Shown here in pieces: positions 20,246-31,584 of a DNA stretch of 64,000 nucleotides; the stretch's first letter is position 1, and each line of letters starts with the position of its first letter. This stretch comes from Acanthosoma haemorrhoidale (taxonomy: Eukaryota > Arthropoda > Insecta > Hemiptera > Acanthosomatidae). The notes under the pieces were generated by a model, which saw nothing but the letters and a program-made list of their open reading frames with translations, ran no database searches and was not told the origin of the DNA. The stretch is taken from the NCBI GenBank assembly GCA_930367205.1, contig CAKNEZ010000019.1:1-64000 (forward strand), in the 5' to 3' direction. The position numbers and the translations under genes are program-made.

Positions 20246-22439
20246 GCAGAAAATGAAAAAGAATTATTAGAAATTTTAGAATTAGTAATGAAAAGAGCTT
20301 ATGAGCATGGGATTAAATTTAATAAAAACAAATGTAAGTTTAAAGAAGAAAGAATTAAATTTTTAGGTCATTACTTCAGTAGCAAAGGGATAGAAATTGA
20401 TGATGACAAAGTCAAAGCAATTAGTGAAATGGAAAGACCAAAAGATGTTAAAGCAGTAGAACGATTATTAGGATTGATAACCTACGTGGGTAAATTTGTA
20501 GAAAACTCAGCTCAGTTAACGGAACCATTGCGTAATTTAATTAAAAAAGGTACAATTTTCAACTGGACAAGTGAACATGAAAATTGTTTTAAAAAGATAA
20601 AAACAGGTTTAAGCAAAACTCCTATTCTACAATTATACGATGTAAATAAGGAGTGCAAAATTAGTGTAGACGCTAGTAGTACCGGAGTAGGGGCAGTTCT
20701 GTTACAAAATGATTTGCCAGTAGCATATGCATCACAAGCATTCACTGAATGTCAAAAATCGTGGGCTCAAATAGAGAAAGAACTATATGCCATAGTGTTT
20801 GGATGTGAGCGTTTCAGACAGTATGTAATCGGTAAACCTTTTGGAGTAGAATCAGATCATAAACCGCTGATCCCTATTTTAAGACGAAATATAACTGATA
20901 TACCAATGAGACTACAAAAAATGCGAATGCGGTTACAACCATATGATATTAAAGTAACGTATACAAGGGGGAAAAAATTAAATAATAGCAGATTTACTAT
21001 CAAGAGTTCATTTAAAAGAAACTAAAGAGGATGGAGATTCCAGAATGTATATATTAGAACTTACGTTAGCAAGCGAGATGAGTAATCAAAAGAAACAAAA
21101 ATATATAGAAGCAACAAAAAATGACATAGAATTGCAGACATTGAAAAATACAATAAAAAAAGGTTGGCCAAAAGAAATAAAAGATGTACCAAATATAGTT
21201 AAATATTATCATACTTACCATGCCGACATTTATGAATATGATGACTTACTGTTTAAAAATAATTGAGTAATAGTACCAAACAAATTAAGAGAAGAAGTTT
21301 TGAGTAAGTTACATTATAATCATTTAGGCATTGAAAAAACAAAAGCTAGAGCGAGAGAAATAGTATTTTGGCCCAATATAAATAAAGATATAGAAAACAA
21401 AATAAACAACTGTAAAACATGCTTAACGTTCCAACGATCAAATCAGAAAGAAAGTCTAATACCAACATTAATACCAGATAAAACATGGGCAACAGTAGGA
21501 GCTGATATTTTTTACATTGATAGAAAACCAAACATGTTAGTTGTGGATTTTTTTTCTAAATATGTAGATGTTTTACCATTGAAGGATGAAACTAGTGTAA
21601 CAGTTATAAAAGCATTAAAGTCTTGTTTTGTACACTGGGGTATACCAGAAGAATTCAGATCAGATAATGGCCCACAATTTTCAAGTTTTCTATTTAAAAC
21701 GTTTACAAGAGAATGGAAATTTAAGCATGTTACGTCGAGTCCAACATATCCACAAAGTAACGGAATGGTGGAGCGGCACATACAAACTGTGAAAAATGTA
21801 ATTAGAAAAGCTTATTTTGATAAAAAAGATGTGTACTTAGCAATACTAGAATTAAACAACACACCAATATCTAATACAATACCTTCTCCAAATGTGATAA
21901 TGCAAGGTAAAAATGTGAATGGTGTTCTATATGATATACCAAAGTTTAAAAGTGAAGAAAATTCATATATAAAAGGTGAATTGTTACAAAGACAAAGGAA
22001 ACAAAAAATTTTTCATGATCAACGAGCCAAAGATTTGAAAAAATACGAAAAAGGAGAAAATGTTAGAGTTAGAAACAAACAAGGAATGTGGGATCGGGCT
22101 GTAATAATAGATAGAAACATAAACAATAGGGCTTATCAAATTAAGACAGAGGGAGGCTCCTTATTGACGCGTAATAGAATACACTTAAGAAATGTTACTA
22201 GCCTACCATTAGAAATAGAAAGTAACGAATATAGACTTGATGAAAATATTAAACCACAAATTTCGGAAAATTTAAATAATAATGGTAAGGTTAATAATAC
22301 AGCCGATCCAGCAGATCAGCAATTAATGAACCAAAGCCAGAGTGAAGATATCAATAATGACAATGACACATATGTAACTCGTAGTGGACGAATCAGTCGT
22401 CAGCCAGCATATCTAAAAGAAAACTATGTATTACAATAA
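20246..22439 (+). pseudogene. pol: Gypsy-3 RT thumb, RNase H and integrase
   Basis: Follows the TGA at 20243-20245 in the same frame. RNase H is shown by SVDASSTGVGAVLL and ESDHKPL. A single-base frame change occurs near 20988, and a TGA at about 21264-21266 interrupts again. The integrase then runs 21300-22439 without breaks. It has the HHCC zinc region (HYNHLG...CKTCLTFQ), the core D,D,E residues (GADIFY, RSDNGPQF, NGMVERHI), and an acidic/Asn-rich tail that ends in a stop at the start of the A-rich tract. Confidence 0.88.
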
Positions 22440-22466
22440 AAAAAAAAAAAAAAAAAAAAACGGAGA

Positions 22467-22670
22467 TGTCATATGGTTGGGTTATCTCTATTAAATGAAC
22501 AAAGCCGGCTGACAATTCCACAACAATATTTATATTATATTGTTATTGATATTGATGTTATTGATATTACAATATTATTCTAACCTATATAACTTGTGAC
22601 CTAGAGGTACTTATTTTATGGTTAATAAATTATTACTATATTCAATCAACCAATGTCTTTCATTCTGACA
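22467..22670 (+). repeat. Gypsy-3 3' LTR
   Basis: 204 bp, full-length version, followed by the CTGAT target duplication. Confidence 0.92.
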
Positions 22671-22675
22671 CTGAT

Positions 22676-25209
22676 GGGAGTTAAGGTGACTTACTGCTAT
22701 GTTTATTTAGATGACATTATCATCTTCATTGGTGATATGGATGAGCACTGCACTCGATAAAGAAGGGTGCTGGAGCGACTGCTGGGTGCTAATCTGAAGT
22801 TGAAAGGACCAAAATGTAAGTTTGTGGTCAGGCAGGTAAAATACCTTGGCCACTTGGTAACCAGTGAAGGGGGGAAACCTGACCCAGAAAAGATCACGGC
22901 GGTGAAAGAATTTCCAAAACCCGGTTCGGCTCGGGAAGTGAGAGGCTTCCTGGGTCTCGCTGGATATTACCGGAGGTTCGTACCTCAGTTCGCCGAAATT
23001 GCCAAGCCCCTCACCCAGCTGACGGGGAAGGGAATGTCATTTCACTGGGGGAAAGAACAAGACGAGGCGTTTACCGCTCTACAGGAGATATTGTGTTCTG
23101 ACCGAGTGCTGATTTATCCTGATTTCCGGGACCCTTTCATTCTGGCGACCGATGCCTCTGGAATGGCAGTAGGGGCTGTTCTCTCACAACTCCGAAACGG
23201 ACAAGAAAGGCCTATCGCCTTTGCCAGTCGACAGCTACACCCAGCGGAACAAACTTATTCGGCTACCGAAAGAGAGCTACTTTCGGTAGTCTGGGCAACC
23301 AAGCATTTTAGGTGCTATCTGTTGGGTCGAAAGTTTACACTTGTCACTGACCACGCTGCACTTAAATGGATGCTGTCCCTAAGAGACCCGTCCTCACGCT
23401 TGATGAGGTGGGCTCTCAGACTCGAGGAATTCGAGTATCAGGTCGTCCACAAACCAGGGAAGAAGCATACCAACGCGGACTCCCTGAGTAGGGCCGTAGC
23501 GGGTATAAGGACGTTCGACGAAGGAGCCCAACGGGTTCTTTGGAAAAGAGGGCAGGAACAGGACGAAGAGGGTTACGGACGGGGGCGGATGGTATAATAC
23601 CCTACGGAATAGGTGATGACCCAAATCAATGGAAAATTTTGGTTCCACTAGATCGCCGGCAACAGATCATGGAGGAACACCATAGTCGGCCATGGGCGGG
23701 ACATCCGGGAAGAGAACGTACCCATGAACTGATAAAGAATAAGTACTATTGGCCCTCGATGGGGAAAGATATAGAAGAGTTCGTTAAGGGGTGCCACCCG
23801 TGTGCTCAGAGAAAGACCCCCCCTGGGTTAACAGCTCCTCTAGAGGCCCCCTTCTTTCCCAAGGAGCCATTCGAACTGGTTTCCCTGGATATCGTGGGGC
23901 CGTTCCCAAAGAGTAGCCGCGGGAATAAATATTTGTTAACTTTTATAGACCACTTCAGCCGATACACTGAAGCTGAACCTATAAGAGAACAGACGGCGGA
24001 CGAGACCGCTCGGGTTTTTGTCGACCGTATAATCACCAGACATGGGACTCCAAAGAAACTACTGACTGATCAAGGCAGGAATTTCGTGTAGGCGTTGTTC
24101 AAATCCGTGTGCAAGGGCTTAGGCATACAAAAACTCCAAACCACCCCCTACCATCCCCAGAGTAATGGAATACTGGAACGCTTTCATCGTACACTGGGAG
24201 ATTCCATGGCTCACTTTGCCAGAAAAGATGGGCGAGATTGGGACCGGTGAGTCCCCTATTCACTAATGGCTTATCGCTCCATACCACATTCTGCCACGGG
24301 ATTTTCGCCGAACTTCCTGTTATATGGCAGAGAGCTCCGCACTCCAGAAGAGGAATGGATAGAGCCTGTGGAAGCGTTGGAAAACGCCTTAACACAAGAT
24401 GAAGCTGCAAGGATTAGGGTTCGTGTAGAACAGGCCTACGAAGAAGCCCGTGAAAGGATTAAGAAAACTTGGGCTCACAGAACCGCGGCGGTTAACCAAG
24501 ATAGGAGATCCCGTTTTTTACCGAGGGCGACGCGGTATACCTACATGTACCCGTGGTAAAACCAGGAAATTTAAAAAAAATTCATTGCCCTTGGACGGGA
24601 CCATGGATAATAGTCAAGAAATGCAGTGCAGTAACCTATGCAATCAGGAATGAAACCGGCGGGACCCAGGTAGTACACGTGAACCGCTTGAAACCGGCTT
24701 TTAACAGTGGTCTCGAAACGGAGTATCCAAAGGAGCAACAGTCTGAATCGGAAGATGACGATGACGAAGTAAGGGATAAGGAAAGAGACCAAGAGGACTT
24801 CTGGCCGATCCCCCTAACCGACTCTGACGAGGAGGAAGAGCCCCATCCTAGAGAAAGGGCCATTGGGAACGATTCCCTATTGGCCATTAGCTCGCCAAGG
24901 AGGGATGTAGTGGCTCCAAGCTGGTGGCCTGAGGGCGAAGCGGAGGGGTGACCGAGTATTATCCGTACGGAGGAAGATGTTTCATCGAGTGAAAAGGAGC
25001 CCTCCCGCCCGGTTACCCCGTTGGTGAACCCATCGGAGGTCTCGGGAGAGACCTCGGTGGAAGATGACAGTACCAACTATCGAGACCCAACTTGGGAGGC
25101 GGATAGTACAGAGGCACCGATGTTGCCGCGCAGTCCCTACTTATTGAGAAATAATCGCCGGTCTAGCCGGGGAGCAGCAGGCACCCATTCAATTCCTCCG
25201 GATCACTGA
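22676..25209 (+). pseudogene. pol: Gypsy-2 RT (C-terminal), RNase H, integrase
   Basis: Resumes the Gypsy-2 pol after Gypsy-3. YVYLDDIIIF gives the RT catalytic YLDD. A TAA follows at about 22758. RNase H (ILATDASGMAVGAVLS, VTDHAAL, HTNADSLSR) and integrase follow (HPGRERTHELI...CHPCAQRK; SLDIVGP; LTDQGRNF; NGILERFH). Breaks are a frame change near 23570, TAG at about 24089, TGA at about 24247, a frame change near 24510 and TGA at 24949-24951. The C-terminal tail is acidic (clusters of Asp/Glu about 24740-24840) and ends at 25209. No function can remain, but the domain order is complete. Confidence 0.88.
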
Positions 25210-25342
25210 ACGATGAGGGTGGCCATCGACAGCACCGACGCGAGTGACCGGGAGGGAGAAACAAAGAGTGAGGGTGTCAGTGCGTGTCACGAGAAAGAAA
25301 AGTGTTGACCTAGGGTCAACGCTTTTGGAAAACGGGGAGTGT

Positions 25343-26428
25343 TGTGACCGATAGACTTTTATAGCCAATGTAAATTAGCGATTGTTTACGCCTGTAATTC
25401 GTTTATTTTATTTATTGAAGGGAAAAAATTATCATTCATTGTTTAAGCCCGAATAAGGGGTGTTGCGCTGACAAGTAATTATCTAACAAAGTACTTCGTA
25501 AAATTTATTATAAATTTTAAAGTGTAAATTAGAGATAAATATTTTTTTTTGTGTAGTTTATATAACGAATTAATAATTATTGATAATATTATAAATGTTC
25601 TAAGAATATATTTGTGTTTCGAATGTGAGTGTATTGATTTTGTTTACGTGAAATATGTTGGAAGGTAAACGAAACGAATACCGATACGGGACGCCTCCGA
25701 GGCCCCGTAATCGGATTAAGAACACTATAAACTTTATAGAGGATTAAAAGGACGGAGCACCGGTTGATAAGTCGCTCGCAGAGTCAGAGTGGATTCAGAT
25801 TTGAGTTGGCTAACACACACGCGAGTGCCCTCCATCATCTCACCGCCTTATCGGCCTATGGTTTACTTATCACCGCCTTATCGGCCGATCGTTTATGTGG
25901 AGCACCTCTGGGGAGAGTTCGACTGGGAAGTCGTAGCAGTGAGGACCTCGCTCAACTCTCCACTAATCGATGCCATCGATAATTAGCAACGATGACAGAT
26001 TGGGTACCCAATGAAGCAGTCAAAAGTACTGTACTTTATTTACTATTAGCGATTTAAGTATTTTTTTTTAATCAGACAATTTAAGTATTTTCTGTATCAG
26101 ATAGTTTAAGTATTTTTTTTTTATCAAATAGTTTAAGGAGTTTTTCTCTATCAGATAGTTTAAGTATTTTTTTTATCAAATTGTTTAAAGAATTTTTATC
26201 AAATAGCTTAAGTATTTTTTTGGGGGTTTTTAATCAAATGCTATTTGTTTATTATCATCTAATAAATGTCGGTAATCTAAATCTGTCTTCCCCTAGATAT
26301 GTCAATTCCCTGTAATATTTCAGGTTCCCCTGTCCTTGGGTAATGCCCTCTCCTGGCATTAATATTTTCCCCAAATTCCTGTAAACATTTAAGGGGAGGA
26401 GGAGGAGAGAGAAAGTCGGGGGTTTACA
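25343..26428 (+). repeat. Gypsy-2 3' LTR
   Basis: 1086 bp, begins TGTGACCG after the purine tract and ends TTTACA. It is the complete version of the truncated copy at 13185-14102 and includes the same tandem units (about 26050-26220). Confidence 0.92.
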
Positions 26429-26489
26429 TTGGTTTCATAAAAATGATGTACTTTAGAAGAATTAATAAAAATATATCCGATAGCAAATA

Positions 26490-26858
26490 GTGGACCGATC
26501 GAGTATGGCGTGGAAAATTTTTATAAGTGTTATGGGTATAATTTTTCTTATTTAATTGTTTTATTAATCATTTTTTTTTTTTTTGAAAAATTACCTTTTA
26601 TGCTTATTAATAATAGGTGGTGTAATAGACCCCGATTACAGAGGCACCATTAAAGTTATTTTATGTAATCATTACAAAGAAGATTACCACATTAAAAGAG
26701 GGAACAAAATCGCCCAACTTATTTTGGAAAAATCTAACTTACACATACCAGTACTTCATATAGACTTCGACGAAGAACTACCTCCAGACCTCGATGTCGT
26801 ATTTAACCAGCCAAATAATGAAAGAAACGAAGGGGGATTCGGATCGAAAGGAAAATAA
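26490..26858 (+). pseudogene. dUTPase, truncated second copy
   Basis: End of exon 2 (26490-26535), an 81-bp intron (26536-26616) and exon 3 (26617-26858), matching the gene at 9250-9880. Motif III (GVIDPDYRG) and a C-terminal Gly-rich motif ending GSKGK are present. Motif I and the first half of exon 2 are missing, so no active enzyme can be made. It exists because the gene end lies inside the inverted repeat. Confidence 0.85.
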
Positions 26859-27805
26859 AAAAATATTTGTTTTATATTTGTAGAAATAAAAATATATCGG
26901 ATAGCAAAACATTTTAACTTCTTTTTTATGTTTTATTTCAATTAACCTACATCTTAGCATTGTTACGTAACTCTACCATCGAACGAGAATCCGCATCGAG
27001 ATCAAGGTGAAAAAGCAAGGCAGAGGGAGCGAGAAAGGGAAGGGAGAAGCAGGCTATATAAGCTTGATACCACCAGGACGGTATGGTGTTGGTGTCTCAA
27101 ACTAATATATGAATAAGAAATCTAAATCAAAAACTTTAATAATATCCTATAAATAAGAAATCTGTATCAAAAACTTTAATAATATCCTATAAATAAGAGA
27201 TCTGTGCTAATCAAAAACTTAAGTAAAATCATTAACTTATCTCAAAATAATCTACGAATAAGAAATCTAAATCAAAAACTTAAATAATATTCTATAAATA
27301 AGAAATCTTAAACTATTCTATACATAGGACAATATCAAAACCTTAAGAAATCTCAAACTAACCTATGAATAAGATATCTTAAACTTACTGCTATGCTACT
27401 CATAGATACCTAGCGTGGGGGCCTACCGTGATCAACAAGGTGGTTCCCCCATGGTGACTCTTTTCCATTGCACTTTGGTTTAGCTGACCCCTGCAAATAC
27501 CCCTAATGCGGTTATCTCGGGCGCGTGATTTTCGGTAGTCGGGACTGCGTTCGCGCTTTCACGTTATAATTTCACCACAAACAATTAATATAAGGGAAGG
27601 TGTACAGGGGAGACCTACCTCTACTGTAGACCTACCTGTAGGGTCTCGTTCTGGATGTACGCTTCCCGTTGTTTGTACTTAGTGCAAGCTTTTCACGCCC
27701 CACACCTCGTATGTTGACATACAGACAGATAATAAATCATCGCCACCGTCTGTCTAATAAAAAATACAACAACAGCTTCAGACTCATTCCCGTCGTCGTC
27801 GTCTT
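26490..27805 (-). repeat. Polinton-1 right terminal inverted repeat
   Basis: Inverted copy of 8302-9612. It carries dUTPase exon 3 and the end of exon 2, the AT-rich tandem repeats, and the GTCGTCGTC run at the outer end. Confidence 0.85.
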
Positions 27806-27814
27806 ATAGTTAGC

Positions 27815-28139
27815 TGTCAAGTCAAACCTAACCTCACTTGCGAGATTGAACTGGATACGGAGAAGATAAATGGCCGTATAGCGAACAACCAGATGCTGTA
27901 GTATACAAAAAAAAATGTTTCATTTATCTTACTACACAATATATTATCGAGTATAAATAGTTTACACGCACTGAAAACATTTTCCTACCCGTATGAGTGC
28001 ATATCTCTCTGCATCCTTCTCGATCCCACTGGTTATCTAATGATTACACAGGTGGCGATAGTGTAGCTTCATTCCCGGTATCCACCCTTTCAACTTCAAG
28101 CGAGCTATCTCCCGAGCTATTTAGTAAACGCTCCAAAAC
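27815..28139 (+). repeat. Repeat R, copy 1 (LTR-like)
   Basis: Around 95% identical by eye to 29700-30024. It directly abuts the right end of Polinton-1. Confidence 0.75.
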
Positions 28140-28514
28140 GTATTATATATTATATTTTTCAGATTTTCCTCATCTTATTTGCTAGTATTTATAATGAAAA
28201 TATTTTATAAGATTTTTTATTTTTGGAGTTACACATAAAAAAATATTGGGTATATGTTATTTGTTAGGAATCCACTGAGATCCGTTCATTAAATTATTTT
28301 TAATATTACTTTGCCGCCGAATTAAATAGTGAATCTTGCTGTCACTTTATTTATGAATCATTATTCCTAATCCAACTATGATCTCGAATAATTGTATCAA
28401 TCGAGTGACTCCCGCAATAATATTTTGGTGCCTGTTTATCCTTAGCCCACAGATAAAACCTCCTCCTGTATGTAGTAAGCCGTAAAAATGTACTGATCCC
28501 GACCTAGTGATCCT

Positions 28515-29697
28515 TTTAGTCGTTATCCCTACTATTATTTTCATTAATTTTTTTTTCATCTCAACAAGTTTGATTCTGTCTGTTCCCTGGAGTAGTGTCT
28601 TTGCCATGAAAAACCCCAGTAGTGATTAGATAATTAAAAAATAGCTTAATCTATTTTGTCTTTGAAATATATAAAATTTGGCTCACCTTATCATTATTTT
28701 ACTTAATTTCTTTTCTTTTAAATGAATTCATTTTGCTCATCGCTGATATTGAAAATATAATTCGTCGGAGATTTGATGATATGTCGGGCCGGCTATCCCT
28801 CGCATTGGGTTCCACCTTTAGAGGACGTCGTGGGGAGCGGCGATATAGTCTCTAGATACCTTTAAAAATTATTTTAATATTCTGAACATACATTGTTTGT
28901 GGTATCCTTTAATATAAAAAATGGTTATTATCGTAACCGGACGCTGCCAAATCCAACTATTATATGATATATATATTGTATGTTCTATTTCTAATTGAAT
29001 AATACTGAGCTTTATTTACGAGGAAAGCAATTTTGAATTTGGAATTATAGTGCCGTATGCCTCTTGAAAATCATAGTTTAATTTATTCCTAATGATTTAG
29101 ACACCCGAAGAGAGTGCTATGGGATGATAAACATTTATCCTAAATACCCTCCTGTAATAAATACCCAACGGCTAATAGTTTTCGGATTTCTTTAGGCCTT
29201 TGTTTGGCCTATCTGAGGAACGGAGGTGCGTCCATTAACACTTGCTCGTGGACTCATTAGATGGGAGGGAGACGTTTGGCTGACCGGTCCCATCTTGCCC
29301 GGGGGAGAGCCGGATGCAGGCAAATACCAACCTATCCCGATGCTCTGTCCGATGTTATATCTATCTATACGATACGCAGTGAGCTTCCCTTCCAGTTTTT
29401 ATATATTTAGTTACTTCTAGACATAATTATCCAAATATTTAATTAAAGTAGAGCCCAGAAAAAAACTAAACGATTCGATTTTGAATGTTCCTCATTGTAC
29501 TAAAAACATTGATCAATCAATCAATTTTCACGGAAACGTTGGGCTAGGTATGACGACGTAGTATTGAGATGATGAGATACAATGATCATCTCATTGTGGT
29601 GGATTTTCTCTTCCTCGGAGAGGTGGAAGGGGAAAAATAATGAATCTCGTCATCAATGTCAGTCTGTCAGTTAGTTCATCAGGTAGGGAGGGGGTAG
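28515..29697 (+). repeat. Repeat S, right copy
   Basis: Direct repeat of 7089-8261. Its last bases abut repeat R, showing the join that Polinton-1 interrupts on the left. Confidence 0.75.
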
Positions 29698-29699
29698 AC

Positions 29700-30024
29700 T
29701 GTCAAGTCAAACCTAACCTCACTTGCGAGATTGAACTGGATACGGAGAAGATGAATGGCCGTCTAGCGAACAACCAGATGCTGTAGTATACAAAAAAAAT
29801 GTTTCATTTATCTTACTACACAATATATTATCGAGTATAAATAGTTTAAACGCACCGAAAACATTTTCCTACCCGTATGAGTGCATATATCTCTGCATCC
29901 CTCTCGATCCTACAGGTTATCTAATGATTACACAGGTGGTGATAGTGTAGCTTCATTCCCGGTATCCACCCTTTCAACTTCAAGCGAGCTATCTACCGAG
30001 CTATTTAGTAAACGCTCGAAAAAT
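29700..30024 (+). repeat. Repeat R, copy 2 (LTR-like)
   Basis: Second copy of 27815-28139, with the same TATAAATAG and a purine tract just upstream. Confidence 0.75.
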
Positions 30025-31015
30025 TTGTGTTCGTGTATGTGTAACAAATGTAAAATTATGAGAAAAATATAAATTGTTAGTGGTTAGTTATAGTTATTAT
30101 CCTAACATGCGATACCTCACAATTCCTTTGGTTTCTTTAGAATTTTTGAAGTTAATCCCAGAGCGGCCCCCATTGTAACCTACCTCATTTTTTACCATTT
30201 CTTTTTCTAATTTATTTGATAAATTTACCTTAACTAATTTGATAGGTCCGTCATGAGATCTTTAATTCAAATTGTTTTATGTCTTTGACATAGGAATTTA
30301 TCTCGATTGAATCGCCCGATCTCAAGGCTAATTTCGTAGGTAATAATAAATTGAGAAACTAGGAATTGTGAAATATATTCCAAATAAAATGGTTATAACA
30401 AATAATTATAATTATATATATAGTGCTGATAAAAAGTATATAAAAAAATATTCAATTCCTTTTGAACAAGGATAGTTTCTACTAATTACATAAAACATGA
30501 AATTTGAGCTCAATTTCTTTTAATGGATCCATAATAAAAACAATATTAATATCACCCACTCGATGATCTCCGTATAATCCAATCAACATTACTGTCTGCT
30601 GTTGGTTCTTCTCCTCTCTTCCTGTATGGTACCGCCAGTTCGGGAGCTTGCTAAGAATCCACTCTTCTCGGCGGTCGTGCTAAGACTGCCCGTTTATCTC
30701 ATCCCCACTCCTAAGAGCATAAGGGAAGATGCTTACCATCTGGTCACATCTGTGAAGGTTCCTGGCCATGATATGCTCAAATATCATGAATGTTACAGTT
30801 TATGGCATATTTGTTATTGTAATACACTTATATGTAATAGTAAGATAATTAATAATACCTCGATGAGGATGTTGCTGATTGTTGTATATTGGAAGTTGGG
30901 ACCGATTGGAACACAAAATAGAGCGGCGCATTCTGAAAATATGATGATAATAATAATAATATAATGATATGTTTAGTAAAATGATATAGTATATTGTAGA
31001 GTTATAATCAATTAC

Positions 31016-31244
31016 CGGATATCGGTGGTGATGATACGACCCGTCAGAGTTTTGTGAATTTGCATATCGAGGGGGTATTTTAAATGCCTGAGAGTTGAAC
31101 CCTAATCCCACTTGTTGCTGGATGAATGTGCTTGCCTGGTAAGGGTACTGCACTGAGTACTGCTGCAACCAGGGAAAGGCCTGTTGCCTCGGATCCCCGA
31201 AGTTATTTGGACAGATGTCACAGGGGTAGATGACGGCTTGTTGT
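31016..31244 (-). CDS. Possible exon of a host gene (Gln/Tyr/Pro-rich)
   Basis: Minus-strand open segment of 229 bases (76 codons plus one base). It is preceded by a pyrimidine-rich acceptor (ATTTCAG, 31245-31251) and followed by a donor-like G|GTAAT (31015). The peptide is rich in Gln, Pro and Tyr (QQAFPWLQQYSVQYPYQAS, YHHHRYP), like a low-complexity regulatory or secreted protein. No family recognised. The call rests on splice signals plus composition only. Confidence 0.35.
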
Positions 31245-31294
31245 CTGAAATGAAATATGCATTTTTCGATAATTATCTGAAGTGAAATAAAGTG

Positions 31295-31375
31295 AAGAAG
31301 CCCTGATTTGAACCCAGGATCCACTCCTGATTATCACCTGCCAGACGCCAGAGCCCAACCGACAATAAATCCACG
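31295..31375 (-). repeat. tRNA-like A/B boxes, possible SINE head
   Basis: On the minus strand TTGGGCTCTGGCG (31344-31358, A-box-like) is followed after about 30 bases by GGGTTCAAATCAGG (31301-31315, B-box). This fits a tRNA-derived SINE promoter. No tail or second copy was located. Confidence 0.3.
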
Positions 31376-31584
31376 GCTTTGACCATTTTGTTATAAGCTC
31401 ATAACTCTCTATTCAGGATGATTTCGTTACGTGGCTCTCTATGGCCTACTGTAGAATGCCTTAATTAGTCAAATATTATCTTTAGAACCTTTAATCTTGT
31501 CCAATACTCACGTGTTGCCAAAGGCCAAGCGGCGCGGCAAGACATTGGGTCACATCAACTACGGAATCGGCGCATTTGGTCTAC

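Larger units (their letters stand above)
16957..22670 (+). mobile_element. Gypsy-3 LTR retrotransposon nested in Gypsy-2
   Basis: LTRs at 16957-17103 and 22467-22670 share TGTCATATGG...TTCTGACA ends. The element is flanked by the 5-bp target duplication CTGAT (16952-16956 and 22671-22675). It encodes a single Gag-Pol frame, now interrupted by a LOA insertion and by three later breaks. The tract before the 3' LTR is unusual: 23 A residues followed by CGGAGA. Confidence 0.93.
13185..26428 (+). mobile_element. Gypsy-2 LTR retrotransposon, interrupted by Gypsy-3
   Basis: Large Ty3/Gypsy element with ~1.09-kb LTRs. The interior has Gag-protease at 14199-16067, pol from 16068 to 16956 and again from 22676 to 25209, and a purine tract (AAACGGGGAGTG) before the 3' LTR. 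The 5' LTR lacks its first ~167 bases, so the left junction with Polinton-1 is a deletion junction. Gypsy-3 inserted in the RT palm with a 5-bp duplication CTGAT. The remaining pol carries several stops and frameshifts. Confidence 0.9.
8262..27812. mobile_element. Polinton-1 (Maverick/adintovirus-like), interrupted and internally deleted
   Basis: Delimited by long inverted repeats (8302-9612 and 26490-27805). It contains minus-strand genes for a spliced dUTPase and a protein-primed family B DNA polymerase. From 13.19 to 26.43 kb it is replaced by Gypsy-2 and nested insertions. The expected capsid, ATPase and integrase genes are missing, so a large deletion accompanied or followed the Gypsy-2 insertion. 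Left and right junctions fall between repeat S and repeat R, which are contiguous at 29697/29700, consistent with insertion at that join. The family assignment rests on PolB motifs plus inverted termini. Confidence 0.75.
27815..30024 (+). mobile_element. TRIM-like non-autonomous LTR element
   Basis: Two ~325-bp direct repeats (R, 27815-28139 and 29700-30024) begin TGTCAAGTCAAACC and flank a 1.56-kb interior with no coding domain. The interior ends in a polypurine tract (GGGAGGGGGTAGAC) directly before the second repeat, as at a 3' LTR. Each R has TATAAATAG (about 27952 and 29837), suiting an LTR promoter. Interior 28515-29697 matches repeat S at 7089-8261. Bases 28140-28514 match nothing else seen. 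An alternative reading is two tandem S-R units, the first split by Polinton-1. Confidence 0.55.

Noticed and set aside
24636..25076. Minus-strand Ser-rich open frame
   Set aside because: It is antisense to the acidic tail of the Gypsy-2 polyprotein; Ser runs are the complement of Asp/Glu codons.
29226..29420. Open frame in repeat S
   Set aside because: The matching part of the left copy (7798-7990) does not keep the same frame open with the same start, and no family is recognised.
30602..30964. 120-codon open frame
   Set aside because: No domain, low-complexity ending and no splice or start context; likely chance.
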